Below are positions 17,436 through 25,732 of a stretch of DNA of 63,048 bases, in pieces. Within the stretch, counting starts at the first letter, position 1. The number at the start of each line of letters is the position of its first letter. The translations under genes and the position numbers were made by a program. The notes under the pieces were generated by a model. The model searched no databases and had not been told where the DNA came from. It saw nothing but the letters and a program-made list of their open reading frames with translations. This DNA comes from JAVBQJ01 sp031549115 (GTDB lineage Bacteria > Verrucomicrobiota > Lentisphaeria > Victivallales > Victivallaceae), in NCBI GenBank assembly GCA_031549115.1, contig JAVBQJ010000054.1:1-63048 (forward strand), given 5' to 3'.

Positions 17436-18901
17436 GGTATTTGCTCCAGCTTGAGGCGTTCCGACAGCTGTTGATAGCGCCGTAGCAGTTCGGGGTCGTC
17501 GGGGGAGCACTGCGACAACAGATTCCGGGCCCATTCCAGCTCGCCGGGAGGAAAGACGGCGGTTTCCAACTCCTCCAGAAACAGGGTGTAATTCCTGTAG
17601 TGCCGGATGGAGTCGTCCTGCAGCCGCAGCAGTTGTCCGGCGGTGAACACTTCGCGCCCGATGTCACGCAGTGGCGGCTGATACGCGGCATACATCGGGA
17701 AGTCCGGGCAGCGGCGCAACGCCCTCGACCAGCGGTCGAACAGGAGTTGCGGGGCGTCGGCAACGCCGTCGGCGGTTTCCAGCCGGTACAGGCCTTCGAT
17801 TCCGGCGCAGGCGGTCGGGTAGAACGGCGATGCCGCCAGCCATTCGAGATTCCGGCGCAGCGCTTCTTTTTCCGCCGCGTCAAGCCCGGCATAATCGCCG
17901 GGAGGAGCGAAGAGGAAAAAACCGGAAAAATCGATTCGGGCGTCATCGAAAACCATTTCCCATTTGCCCCGGTCGGAGTAGCTGCGGGAGCGGGAGCGGT
18001 AATACTCCATCAACGCCGGCAGCGCCGCTTCGAGTTCGGCGGTCAGCGTCTGCTGTTCGGTTTCGAGCAGCGCCGCGGTCCGGTAATCCCATTCGCATTG
18101 GACACTGCGCCAGAGCGCGCGGAAGCGCTGCGCCCGTGCCGCCGCCCGGCGCAGGCGCCCGGATTTGTCCTCCCACGAGGCGTCGCCGGTCTGCGCCAGA
18201 TACGCGAGCTCCCGTGTCCGGGCATCGACATAGCCGCGCAGCAGCGAACGCAACTGCTCCTGTGCTTCCGGCGGCAGCGTCTGAAATTCGCCGCGCGGCA
18301 ACGTCCGCAGCCGGTACATGCACCACTCGACGCCGGGATCGGCAAGCCCCGGTGCGAAAGCCTGTTCCAGGAGCGGAACCGCGGCGGCGATGGCGGCGGC
18401 GGTCAGTGGCCGGTTGGCGTCCCACAATGCGGCCGCCTGCTGCGCCGCCCGGGCGGCGCCCGGCGGCAGCTCCTGCGGGGTGTCCGCGGGCGCGGGGAGG
18501 GGATAGTCGCGATAGCAGCGCGGGATTGCCAGTGTCCGGGCCGCTTCCCCGAGCTCTGCAGCGGTGATATCGTCCGCCTTCCAGCTTCGGGAGGAAAAAA
18601 CTTCCGGATCGTAGGGCGGTCTGACGCCGACGGTGACGGTATCGTTGTGGTGGGTATATTCGAAAAACGCCCGGTAATAATAGTTCGCGTCGCCGTCGGC
18701 TTCGCGGATATCGGGGCGGGTGCGGAATTCGGCGAAAAAAAGTTCACGCCACGGCTGCAGCGGCTCCGGGATGCTTCCGCTTGTCAGCCTGACCGGGAAT
18801 GTATCCGCCATGCACAATATTCCGAACCAGAATATTCCGGTGATACAGCCGAATAGTTTTCGCCAAAACACTTGCGGGGGCAACAATGATTCCGACGGCA
18901 T
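17432..18901 (-). CDS. Membrane-anchored or secreted protein of unknown function
   Basis: The 489-residue product has an N-terminal hydrophobic segment (LFGCITGIFWFGILCMADTF, about 16-35) after a short basic stretch, either a signal peptide or an anchor. The following region contains an alpha/beta stretch (YYYRAFFEYTHHNDTVTVGV), then long amphipathic helices rich in Ala, Arg, Glu and Trp. It is the first gene of the four-gene operon 18901-12631, with 4-base overlaps to the next gene. No domain is recognised. Confidence 0.72.
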   Translation of the reverse strand: MPSESLLPPQVFWRKLFGCITGIFWFGILCMADTFPVRLTSGSIPEPLQPWRELFFAEFRTRPDIREADGDANYYYRAFFEYTHHNDTVTVGVRPPYDPEVFSSRSWKADDITAAELGEAARTLAIPRCYRDYPLPAPADTPQELPPGAARAAQQAAALWDANRPLTAAAIAAAVPLLEQAFAPGLADPGVEWCMYRLRTLPRGEFQTLPPEAQEQLRSLLRGYVDARTRELAYLAQTGDASWEDKSGRLRRAAARAQRFRALWRSVQCEWDYRTAALLETEQQTLTAELEAALPALMEYYRSRSRSYSDRGKWEMVFDDARIDFSGFFLFAPPGDYAGLDAAEKEALRRNLEWLAASPFYPTACAGIEGLYRLETADGVADAPQLLFDRWSRALRRCPDFPMYAAYQPPLRDIGREVFTAGQLLRLQDDSIRHYRNYTLFLEELETAVFPPGELEWARNLLSQCSPDDPELLRRYQQLSERLKLEQIP

Positions 18902-19016
18902 TTCAGTTCGGGCTCCTGTCTTTTATAGAAGATAACCCCACTTGCGGCCGATGTCAAAAAAATACGGAAACTTTTTTCGTCTCCGTATGCCGCTCTTGCG
19001 TTTCTCGATATGAAAG

Positions 19017-19099
19017 AGGTTATTTCAAAAGTCTCTTCATGCCATCTCGGACGCCGCAATCCATCCCGATCTGACATAAATATACTTTTGAAATAACCT
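19017..19099. repeat. 16-bp perfect inverted repeat
   Basis: AGGTTATTTCAAAAGT at 19017-19032 is repeated in perfect inverse at 19084-19099, separated by 51 bases. The arms would form a long hairpin in RNA, or two widely spaced binding sites in DNA. It lies just upstream of the promoter of the DJ-1 family gene, where a looping repressor could act, but no regulator gene is adjacent. Confidence 0.8.
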
Positions 19100-19122
19100 C
19101 GAAAGTGCGGAACATTTTTGAT

Positions 19123-19150
19123 TTGACAATGGCAAAAGTGACGCTATGGT
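19123..19150 (+). promoter_or_regulatory. Sigma70-type promoter of the DJ-1/PfpI gene
   Basis: TTGACA (19123-19128), a 16-base spacer and TATGGT (19145-19150) give a consensus -35 with a moderate -10, about 65 bases before the ATG at 19219. Confidence 0.55.
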
Positions 19151-19218
19151 AATGTTTGAGAGACGGTTTCACGAGCGGGAAGCGCGCCCGCGGGCGCCGG
19201 AATTGAGGAGGCTGCATC

Positions 19219-19872
19219 ATGAAAAAAATCCTGATTATCGCAACCAGCAATGACCGGATGGGGGACACGGTGCGAAAGACCGGTGTCTGGTGGGAGGAGG
19301 TGGCCGTCCCGTACTACTTGTGGGAGGCGCGGAATTACCGGATCACCATCGCGTCGCCGAAAGGCGGAAAGGTGCCGGTGGACCCGGAAAGCCTGAAGCC
19401 CGACGATGAAACGGTGGCGAAGTACCGGGCGACGCATGGGGCGATTTTGCGCGATTCCCGGAAGCTCAGCGAGGTTTCCGCCACCGATTACGATGCGGTG
19501 TTTTATCCCGGGGGGCACGGGCTCTTGTGGGATTTGGCGACCGATTTGGAAAATACGGCGTTGTTGCGCAAGTTTGTCGACGCGGGCAAACCGGTCGCGG
19601 CGGTGTGTCACGGCCCTGGTGCCTTCGGCGTGGAAAGCGAGCGTTTTTCCGGTTACATGGCGACGGCGTTTTCCAATGCCGAGGAGATGCTGGTGCGCCT
19701 GGAGCTGGTGGTGCCGTTTTCGCTCGAAGACCGCCTTCGTGCCGCGGGGGTGCTTTATCATGCCATTGCCCCGTGGCAGGAGTATGTGGTTCATGACCGC
19801 GGTTTGATCACCGGCCAGAATCCGCAGTCCAGCCGCGCCGTCGCCGAAACCGTCATTTCCGTGCTCGGATAA
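19219..19872 (+). CDS. DJ-1/PfpI superfamily protein (Hsp31/glyoxalase-like)
   Basis: The 217-residue product is a class I glutamine-amidotransferase-like domain. The nucleophile elbow is VAAVCHGPGAFG with Cys130 followed by His131. The conserved acidic residue is in WWEEVAVPYYLWEARNY (Glu26 or Glu27), and YPGGHGLLWDL is the oxyanion/Gly-rich loop. The EEVAxPYxxWE arrangement is typical of the Hsp31-like branch, known for methylglyoxal/deglycase or chaperone activity. It is cytoplasmic and monocistronic, with a strong GAGGAGG ribosome site and its own promoter. A stress or dicarbonyl-detoxification role is likely but not proven. Confidence 0.9.
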   Translation: MKKILIIATSNDRMGDTVRKTGVWWEEVAVPYYLWEARNYRITIASPKGGKVPVDPESLKPDDETVAKYRATHGAILRDSRKLSEVSATDYDAVFYPGGHGLLWDLATDLENTALLRKFVDAGKPVAAVCHGPGAFGVESERFSGYMATAFSNAEEMLVRLELVVPFSLEDRLRAAGVLYHAIAPWQEYVVHDRGLITGQNPQSSRAVAETVISVLG

Positions 19873-19901
19873 ACGGTTTCGGCATCGGTGCGCGGGGTGA
19901 A

Positions 19902-21296
19902 TCAGAAGTCGTACCCCGCCAATTCCAACTGCCTGCGGCGGCGGACCAGCCCGGCGTAATTCGCCTGGTCGTTCGATCCCCAGGCGACTTCGGCGGCGGC
20001 CCACAGACGGGGGAAGAGCTTCGGGAAGATGCGCCATGCCGGAATGATTTCGGTCCACAGGCAGTATTCCACACCCATCAGCAATTGTTCGGCGTCGTCG
20101 CCGGCAAAGAGCGCCGGCCGGTTGAGGTAGACGCCCTCTTCGCTCAATTGCTGCATCCAGTCGGCATGCGGATCCTCGGGACAGGCCGGATAATCCAGAT
20201 AGGTCGAGGAGTGCACCGAATTGATATAGCGGTTGCCGCGCCGGCGCGCTTTGAGAATGTCGGTCAGGTGATACCAGCACTGGATTGCCACCGAAGACGG
20301 AAACGTGCCGTCGGTGGCCCAGACGATCGGAGTGCGCCCGGCATCGGTCACGATCTGCGCCATCTCGCGCATGAAACGGTTTTCCAGTTCACGCATCGAG
20401 TTGAGACCGGCGGCCGCCAGCGCGGCGCGGCAGTCGGCACACTGCTCCCAGTGGGTGGATTCGGCTTCGTCGCCGCCGATGTGAATATACCGGGAGTCCG
20501 GAAACAGCGCCATGATTTCACGCAGCAGATCGCCGACGAAACGGCGTACTTCGGCTTTCCCCAGGCAGACTTCGCCGCCGGGGTTGGCGGGATCGCAGGC
20601 AAGTTCGGAGTGAGCCTGGCACAACGCCGCGTTGTGTCCCGGCAGATCGATTTCGGGGACGATTTCCAGATGATGCATCCGGGCGAAGCCGACCACCTCC
20701 GCGATATCGGCCCGCGTGTATTGCCCCGGTTCGAGCGCGTTGGGCTCGGCGAGGGAGGCGTCGCCGACGGCGTCAGCGAGGCGCCAGCTTTGATGGTCGG
20801 TCAGGTGCCAGTGCAGCACATTGAAGCGCAGCGCGCTCAACGCTTCGATCAGTTGTTTGAGTTGATCGACACGTTGAAAGTGGCGGCTCGAATCGATCAT
20901 GAAGCCGCGCCAGGCGTGCCTGGGCTGGTCGGCGATGCTGCCGCCGGGGAGGGCGTCGCCGGGCAAACCGGAACGCGCCGCCAGCGCGGTCAATTGCACC
21001 AATGCTTCGGCCGCGTAAGCGCAATCCGCCTCGGAGGCGCCGTCGATACGAACCTTGTCGGCGTCGATGACGAGCAGCCAGCCCGCTTCGGCGCGGCCGG
21101 TGTGAAGTTCGATCGTGCCGCCGTCGGCGACCGGGACAGGCGCCAGGCCGAAGCGGTCGAGGCGGCGGCACAGGCGTTCGGCGACCGCCGGAACGCCGGA
21201 AACACTATGGATTCGGGATAACGACAAACGTATTCCGGAATGTTCCGTAATCGTGCCGTTCGGGAACGGAATCAGATCCTGCAAAATACTCATCAC
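19902..21296 (-). CDS. GH20 beta-N-acetylhexosaminidase
   Basis: The 464-residue product has a GH20 N-terminal zincin-like domain (about 1-125) and a TIM barrel with family motifs HAWRGFMIDSSRHFQ, NVLHWHLTDHQSWRL, EIVPEIDLPGH and IHIGGDE. Asp276-Glu277 is the catalytic pair of substrate-assisted hydrolysis, which removes terminal GlcNAc or GalNAc. Trp-rich stretches near the end (CLWTEIIPAWRIFPKLFPRLWAAAEVAW) match the substrate pocket region. No signal peptide is visible, so it probably acts in the cytoplasm on imported oligosaccharides. It is the last gene of the minus-strand glycan operon, 70 bases after the DUF6067-like gene. The second ATG codon (21293) is an alternative start. Confidence 0.92.
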   Translation of the reverse strand: MMSILQDLIPFPNGTITEHSGIRLSLSRIHSVSGVPAVAERLCRRLDRFGLAPVPVADGGTIELHTGRAEAGWLLVIDADKVRIDGASEADCAYAAEALVQLTALAARSGLPGDALPGGSIADQPRHAWRGFMIDSSRHFQRVDQLKQLIEALSALRFNVLHWHLTDHQSWRLADAVGDASLAEPNALEPGQYTRADIAEVVGFARMHHLEIVPEIDLPGHNAALCQAHSELACDPANPGGEVCLGKAEVRRFVGDLLREIMALFPDSRYIHIGGDEAESTHWEQCADCRAALAAAGLNSMRELENRFMREMAQIVTDAGRTPIVWATDGTFPSSVAIQCWYHLTDILKARRRGNRYINSVHSSTYLDYPACPEDPHADWMQQLSEEGVYLNRPALFAGDDAEQLLMGVEYCLWTEIIPAWRIFPKLFPRLWAAAEVAWGSNDQANYAGLVRRRRQLELAGYDF

Positions 21297-21366
21297 TCGA
21301 TCTCCTGCGTTGAATTGTGTTCATTTGCAGAATATAATCCCGTTCCCGGAAAATTACAATTCCAAC

Positions 21367-24300
21367 TCAACGGACCGGATGCGGCGATTCCGGCGGTGCT
21401 TCGGAGAATTCGGCGGACAGCTGCGGCGTCCCCAGGAACAGCTTCCGGCCGCTCCAAGTTTCCATCCGTACCGTCCGGTCGCCGTCCGGCTGCGCCGGCA
21501 GCACATCCTCCAACAACTCCATGTCGCCGTAGCGGAGCGAAACCCGACCGTCCCGGCTGCGCAAGGTCATCATCACCGTCTCATTGGAAGCGTGCTCGAA
21601 GCCGCCGTTGAGCCAGCGGGCGTAGGCATGGCACCGGCCGAGGTAATCGCCCTGATCCATGCCGGCAACCTTCCACCCTTCCCAGCTGTCGAAGTCCACC
21701 GCGATGCCGCGGAAGCGCAACCGGAAGCAGTCACCATGGCGCAGCGGGAAACGCAGCTCGAACCCCTCCGGCAACGCTTCGGTCAACGCCGCCTGTGCTT
21801 CGACTTCGCCGGGAGCGCCGGAAAAAACCAGCATTCCGGCGGTTTCATCCGCCGTTTCCCGGTTGCCGCGCAGCAGTTGCCAGCTTGGGACTCCGACGGC
21901 AGGGGAGGCGGCTGTTGCTTCGGCGCGCACCGGAGCGGCCGGCGCCGCATCCGCCGGAGTGAACGCGAACAGGCGGAATGCCCCTTCCGGCACGGCAACG
22001 CGAAGCACGTTGCCCGGCTCCAAGCCCACCGGTTCCGGCGCAGTGAGTTCGGTGATCTGCCACGCAGGCGGCAGCAACTCCGTCACATCGAGCACAGCCT
22101 CCTGCGTGCCTTCGTAACGCAGATTGGCGAGTACCAGCATCGTCCCCGTGTCACCCCGGTAATACGAAATCAATAACGGCGTATCGCTCAACCGCCGCAG
22201 CTGCGGCTGTTCTTCCCAGTAAGGAAAGAAGCGCGCGGTCGCGTCCCGGCGCGGCAGGCCGAAAAAGCTTTCCTGGACCGGACTGGAATAATGCGGGTGC
22301 CCGCCGAGCGACGTTTCGACGTCGTGCACCAGACCCCAGGCCAGCGCCCGTTTGATGCCGCCGGCGTCGGAAAAAATCATCGGCAGGAACAGCGAACGGA
22401 AGCCGAACGGCCGCCCGGAGTAGCCGATGACGAACTTCTCCGGCTCCAGCATGTACCCCTGGTGGTAGCGCGCCAGTTGTTCGCCTTCGTACAGATAGTC
22501 GGTCAGTGACAGCGTCGGCAGATCCAGCGCGCCGCCGGTGTGGACCCACAGCGGTTCGGTCGAACCGACGGCGTCGAAAATTCCGCGCAGCCGCTTCAGG
22601 AACAGGCGCTGGCCGAGTACGCGCCCGGTTTCGGCGTCGTCGCTGAAATCGACCGGCAGCGCGTCGTCGCATTGATGCGACGGATTGGCGCAGTCAAAAG
22701 GGTTGGAGGGGCCGTCGAGATAAACTCCGTCGATTTTTCCCTCGTCGCGCAGCGTTACTATCCGGTCCAGCAGCAGGTCGCCGGCGGCGCCCCGGAAGCA
22801 GCTGACATGGCACGCCACTCCTTTGCCGGGGTCGTAGGCGCGGCGGTACCACGGACGGTCCGGCGGCGCGAACCATTCGATCGACCATCGGTCGGCTTCG
22901 GGCGCGTTTTCGGCGAGGCACTGGCTGAAGTACAAATACAGTTTGTCGCCGCCCGCGTGGGCTTCGTCGGCGCGGCTGCGGACCAGCGGCAGCTTGCCGA
23001 GATCGGGGTAACCCTGATAATCGGACCACTCTTCGAACAATAGCTTCATCCGGTTTTCCTCCGGCGGCGGCGCCTCCCGGCGGCTCGGGGTCGGCAGCAG
23101 GAAAAACTGAATGGCGCGCTCCGCGCTGCCGAGCTGTCCGGCGCCATCGACCAGATGCAGCACCAGATCGGCGCCGCCGTCGGCGCGGGGGATCAATTGG
23201 ATCTGGCGTCCGTTCTTGGACGAGAAAAACCAGGTGCGGTCGCCGGATACGCTCAAGCCGAACGATTCGTTGCCGGCCCAGATGTCGCCGCCGTTGCCCT
23301 GGTATTCCGGGACGCCGAGTACGGAGGTGGTTTGCACCAGACCCCGGTTCAGATATTTCGCCACCCCCGGCGCCAGCGGGATGATCACATCCAGCTTGGC
23401 GATTTTCCGGGCGTCGAGTTCCGGGAAGCGTATGCGGACGATGGTGAAGCCGTCATATTCCACCAGCGTGCGCAACTGCATCGCCGCAGCTGCGGCGGTC
23501 TGCAATTCCTGCCGGGTGGCGGAGCCGGTGTGTTGTGGATCGGTCGGGACGGGGACGACGGCGCCGTTGTCGGTTACGGCTTCGATCCGGATCGGCGCGG
23601 CCAGCAGCGAATGTCCATTGACTTCGAATTGTTCCGGCAGGGCGCCCGCGCCGAAACGGAAGCGCGCATGGGACAACTGCAATTGCCCGTCCGGCAGCCA
23701 CTCCGGCGCCGACCACGGCGCCGGAACCTTCTGTGTCCGGTACTCTTTCGCGGCGGCGGTTCCGTACCAGTCCGGCGGCGCCAATGGCGTGAACGGGACG
23801 TTCCGGTGTTCGCCGCCGAGCCGGACGACGGCTTCGGCGGCGGCCTGCTCCGGCAAAGAGGGGAGCGGCAGTGTCAGTGTCGTCGGGGCGTTTGCGGCCA
23901 GTTTTGCTTCGACGGCGGCGCCGGCGGCCGCGCATTCCAGCCGCGCCGTGCGCTGTTCCGGATCGGCGGGAAATACCGCGCACAGCTTTCGCGACAACGG
24001 ATAATAGGTTGCGGTAACATCGGCCAATTTCGGCTTCCGGGGGGTGGAAGCCTTTGGAGCGGCGATGACGGCGCGTTCTTTTTTGCCGTCCACAGTCGAA
24101 CCCGGCGCGGCCAGCCGGATCCGGCCGTACGGCATGCGCGCGTAATTGCCGAAGGCCGGCAGGAACCAGCCGTAACGGGTGGCGCGGTAAAAACGGAACG
24201 CGTTGAAGTACAGTTCGGTTTCGCCGTCGACGGTGATCCCGGCACTTGCCAGCGGAATCGCCATCCGGATCCGGTAGCCGCCCGGCTTCGGAGTTGCCGT

Positions 24301-24810
24301 CGCGTCGAAACGCGGCTGCGGCAGTGGGGTTTCATCGTAGGAGCGCGCATGCGAACCGGCGGCATTGACGGTAAATTCGTAGTCCTGTTTGACCGGCGCC
24401 AGCTCGATCCCCTGGGCTCCGGCGTAACCGCCCATCTGCATTTCGGTGCGGATGGCGTCCCCCGGAAGCCCGAGGACCAGCTGGACGGATTCGTCCAAGG
24501 TCAGGTCGGAGCGGGAATCGCGTTTCGGGACCTGCGGCAGCCCGTCGGGGTCGGCGCACTCCCAGACCGCGTACAGCGTGCTGCCGTCGTGGGCCAGATG
24601 AAGGCGGGTCGCCGCCGGGATTCCCCGGTGTTGCGATTGGCCGTCGGCGGTGAACCACTCCAATACGGCGCTGCGCGGCCAGCTTTCCGGCGCTCCGGCC
24701 GGAGCCTCCTGCAGCCACGGAATCAACGCTTCCGGGTCCGGGTTGAGACCTTCGGCCCAAGTGGACCAGAATGCTGCCAATGTCATCAATATCACTCCTG
24801 TTCGCTTCAT
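21367..24810 (-). CDS. Large secreted glycan-active protein, DUF6067-like
   Basis: The 1,147-residue product begins with a signal peptide (MKRTGVILMTLAAFWSTWAEG). Residues about 35-220 resemble a CBM9/DOMON-type beta-sandwich (LHLAHDGSTLYAVWECADPD). A middle beta region contains LQLSHARFRFGAGALPEQFE, comparable to the LNRELELTAAGLPEAIRVKG stretch of the protein at 40939-45123. A TIM-barrel-like region (about 550-880) has GKIDGVYLDGPSNPFDC and YLYEGEQLARYHQGYMLEPE. The C-terminus is beta-rich. I place it near the DUF6067/GH123-like group from this pattern; catalytic residues are not certain. An upstream in-frame extension is discarded because the ATG at 24810 leads into the signal peptide. Co-operonic GH20 and prepilin genes suggest amino-sugar glycan breakdown. 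Confidence 0.78.
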   Translation of the reverse strand: MKRTGVILMTLAAFWSTWAEGLNPDPEALIPWLQEAPAGAPESWPRSAVLEWFTADGQSQHRGIPAATRLHLAHDGSTLYAVWECADPDGLPQVPKRDSRSDLTLDESVQLVLGLPGDAIRTEMQMGGYAGAQGIELAPVKQDYEFTVNAAGSHARSYDETPLPQPRFDATATPKPGGYRIRMAIPLASAGITVDGETELYFNAFRFYRATRYGWFLPAFGNYARMPYGRIRLAAPGSTVDGKKERAVIAAPKASTPRKPKLADVTATYYPLSRKLCAVFPADPEQRTARLECAAAGAAVEAKLAANAPTTLTLPLPSLPEQAAAEAVVRLGGEHRNVPFTPLAPPDWYGTAAAKEYRTQKVPAPWSAPEWLPDGQLQLSHARFRFGAGALPEQFEVNGHSLLAAPIRIEAVTDNGAVVPVPTDPQHTGSATRQELQTAAAAAMQLRTLVEYDGFTIVRIRFPELDARKIAKLDVIIPLAPGVAKYLNRGLVQTTSVLGVPEYQGNGGDIWAGNESFGLSVSGDRTWFFSSKNGRQIQLIPRADGGADLVLHLVDGAGQLGSAERAIQFFLLPTPSRREAPPPEENRMKLLFEEWSDYQGYPDLGKLPLVRSRADEAHAGGDKLYLYFSQCLAENAPEADRWSIEWFAPPDRPWYRRAYDPGKGVACHVSCFRGAAGDLLLDRIVTLRDEGKIDGVYLDGPSNPFDCANPSHQCDDALPVDFSDDAETGRVLGQRLFLKRLRGIFDAVGSTEPLWVHTGGALDLPTLSLTDYLYEGEQLARYHQGYMLEPEKFVIGYSGRPFGFRSLFLPMIFSDAGGIKRALAWGLVHDVETSLGGHPHYSSPVQESFFGLPRRDATARFFPYWEEQPQLRRLSDTPLLISYYRGDTGTMLVLANLRYEGTQEAVLDVTELLPPAWQITELTAPEPVGLEPGNVLRVAVPEGAFRLFAFTPADAAPAAPVRAEATAASPAVGVPSWQLLRGNRETADETAGMLVFSGAPGEVEAQAALTEALPEGFELRFPLRHGDCFRLRFRGIAVDFDSWEGWKVAGMDQGDYLGRCHAYARWLNGGFEHASNETVMMTLRSRDGRVSLRYGDMELLEDVLPAQPDGDRTVRMETWSGRKLFLGTPQLSAEFSEAPPESPHPVR

Positions 24811-24918
24811 GGTTGTCCTCTGGATTTTCGGCAGACATTCTTCCGTTCGTTGCAGTCCCGCGACAGCGGGACTCGACAAAAATGTTTCTCGCTTCAGTGT
24901 ATGCCGGATGGTTTTCGA

Positions 24919-25602
24919 TTACGGGTTGGCCGGGACCAGCATGTCATTCATTTCGGTAACGCGATTACTTTGAACGTGACCGTCGAAGTACATGGCGACA
25001 TTGCGGTCGCCATGGCGCATGGCGGGACGGTAACCGCTGGTAATATCCGCGGGGTTGTAGTTCAGCACCCGGGCTTCGGAAATGGATTCCGCCGCCAGAA
25101 TGACCGATGAACCGTTTGGCGCGCTGAGTTTGAAGTATTTGCTCCAGACATTGTTGCCCCCTCCGGTATTGACCCAGTTGGCCCACAATTCCCAATTCAG
25201 ACCGGCGGAGCAATCGTAGGCGCCGCAATGGTATTTGCCGAAGTCATAATACGGATACGCGGCATTGGCGCTGGTATAAGACGGGCAGTGGAAGCTGCCG
25301 AACTCGGCATAATTGTTGTAAATCAACGCCGTTGTCCAGTCAGATACCGCCACGCCGTTGGTTCCCCACGGAATTCCGCCATAGGAATCGAAGTCCATCG
25401 GACCGGGGGTGCGATAATCATTGTTGTCATTGGCGTAAAAAGTCATCCCCAAGCCAAGTTGCTTGTAATTGCTGATGCACTTGGCCTGCTGGGCCGCCAT
25501 GCGCGCTTTGCTCAACGCCGGCAGCAGCATGCTGGCGAGGATCGCGATGATCGCAATTACGACCAAAAGTTCGATAAGCGTGAATGCGTTTTTCTGTTTC
25601 AT
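24919..25602 (-). CDS. Prepilin-like protein with H-X9-DG motif
   Basis: The 227-residue product starts MKQKNAFTLIELLVVIAIIA, a type IV prepilin/pseudopilin leader with Glu at +5 of the mature protein. The residue before the Phe cleavage point is Ala rather than the canonical Gly. A hydrophobic helix, a coiled segment (ALSKARMAAQQAKCISNYKQ) and a soluble domain follow. Near the end, RHGDRNVAMYFDGHV carries His, nine residues and Asp-Gly, the H-X9-DG motif of Planctomycetes/Lentisphaerota prepilin-like proteins. The ATG at 25602 starts the leader; an in-frame extension of 37 codons is not credible. It precedes the DUF6067-like enzyme by 108 bases. No secretion ATPase or prepilin peptidase is present in the window. 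Confidence 0.9.
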   Translation of the reverse strand: MKQKNAFTLIELLVVIAIIAILASMLLPALSKARMAAQQAKCISNYKQLGLGMTFYANDNNDYRTPGPMDFDSYGGIPWGTNGVAVSDWTTALIYNNYAEFGSFHCPSYTSANAAYPYYDFGKYHCGAYDCSAGLNWELWANWVNTGGGNNVWSKYFKLSAPNGSSVILAAESISEARVLNYNPADITSGYRPAMRHGDRNVAMYFDGHVQSNRVTEMNDMLVPANP

Positions 25603-25732
25603 CGTTCCGTTTCCTTCTGTTTGCGTGAATGGTTTGTTTATTGTCATCCTATCGAATTTCTTTTCCCGGGGTCGCATTCGAACCACGAATGCGTTTGCCT
25701 CCTTTCCCGACAAGCCCCGGTTTTTTCGCTTC

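Larger units (their letters stand above)
18902..19218. other. 317-base intergenic region between divergent genes
   Basis: No gene is supported here. It holds a short imperfect hairpin at 18962-18989 (ATACGGA and TCCGTAT arms around a T-rich loop, no T-run after it), the long inverted repeat listed at 19017-19099, and the promoter of the DJ-1 family gene. No clear promoter is visible for the minus-strand operon starting at 18901. Confidence 0.6.

Noticed and set aside
18962..18989. A terminator hairpin (ATACGGA...TCCGTAT).
   Set aside because: The genes on both sides point away from it, one arm has a mismatch and there is no following T-run.
23155..25110. A 651-codon open frame antisense to the DUF6067-like enzyme and its prepilin neighbour.
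   Set aside because: It has the low-complexity Arg/Gly/Gln composition of antisense frames in GC-rich DNA, no domain, and covers two genes with clear signal peptides or motifs.
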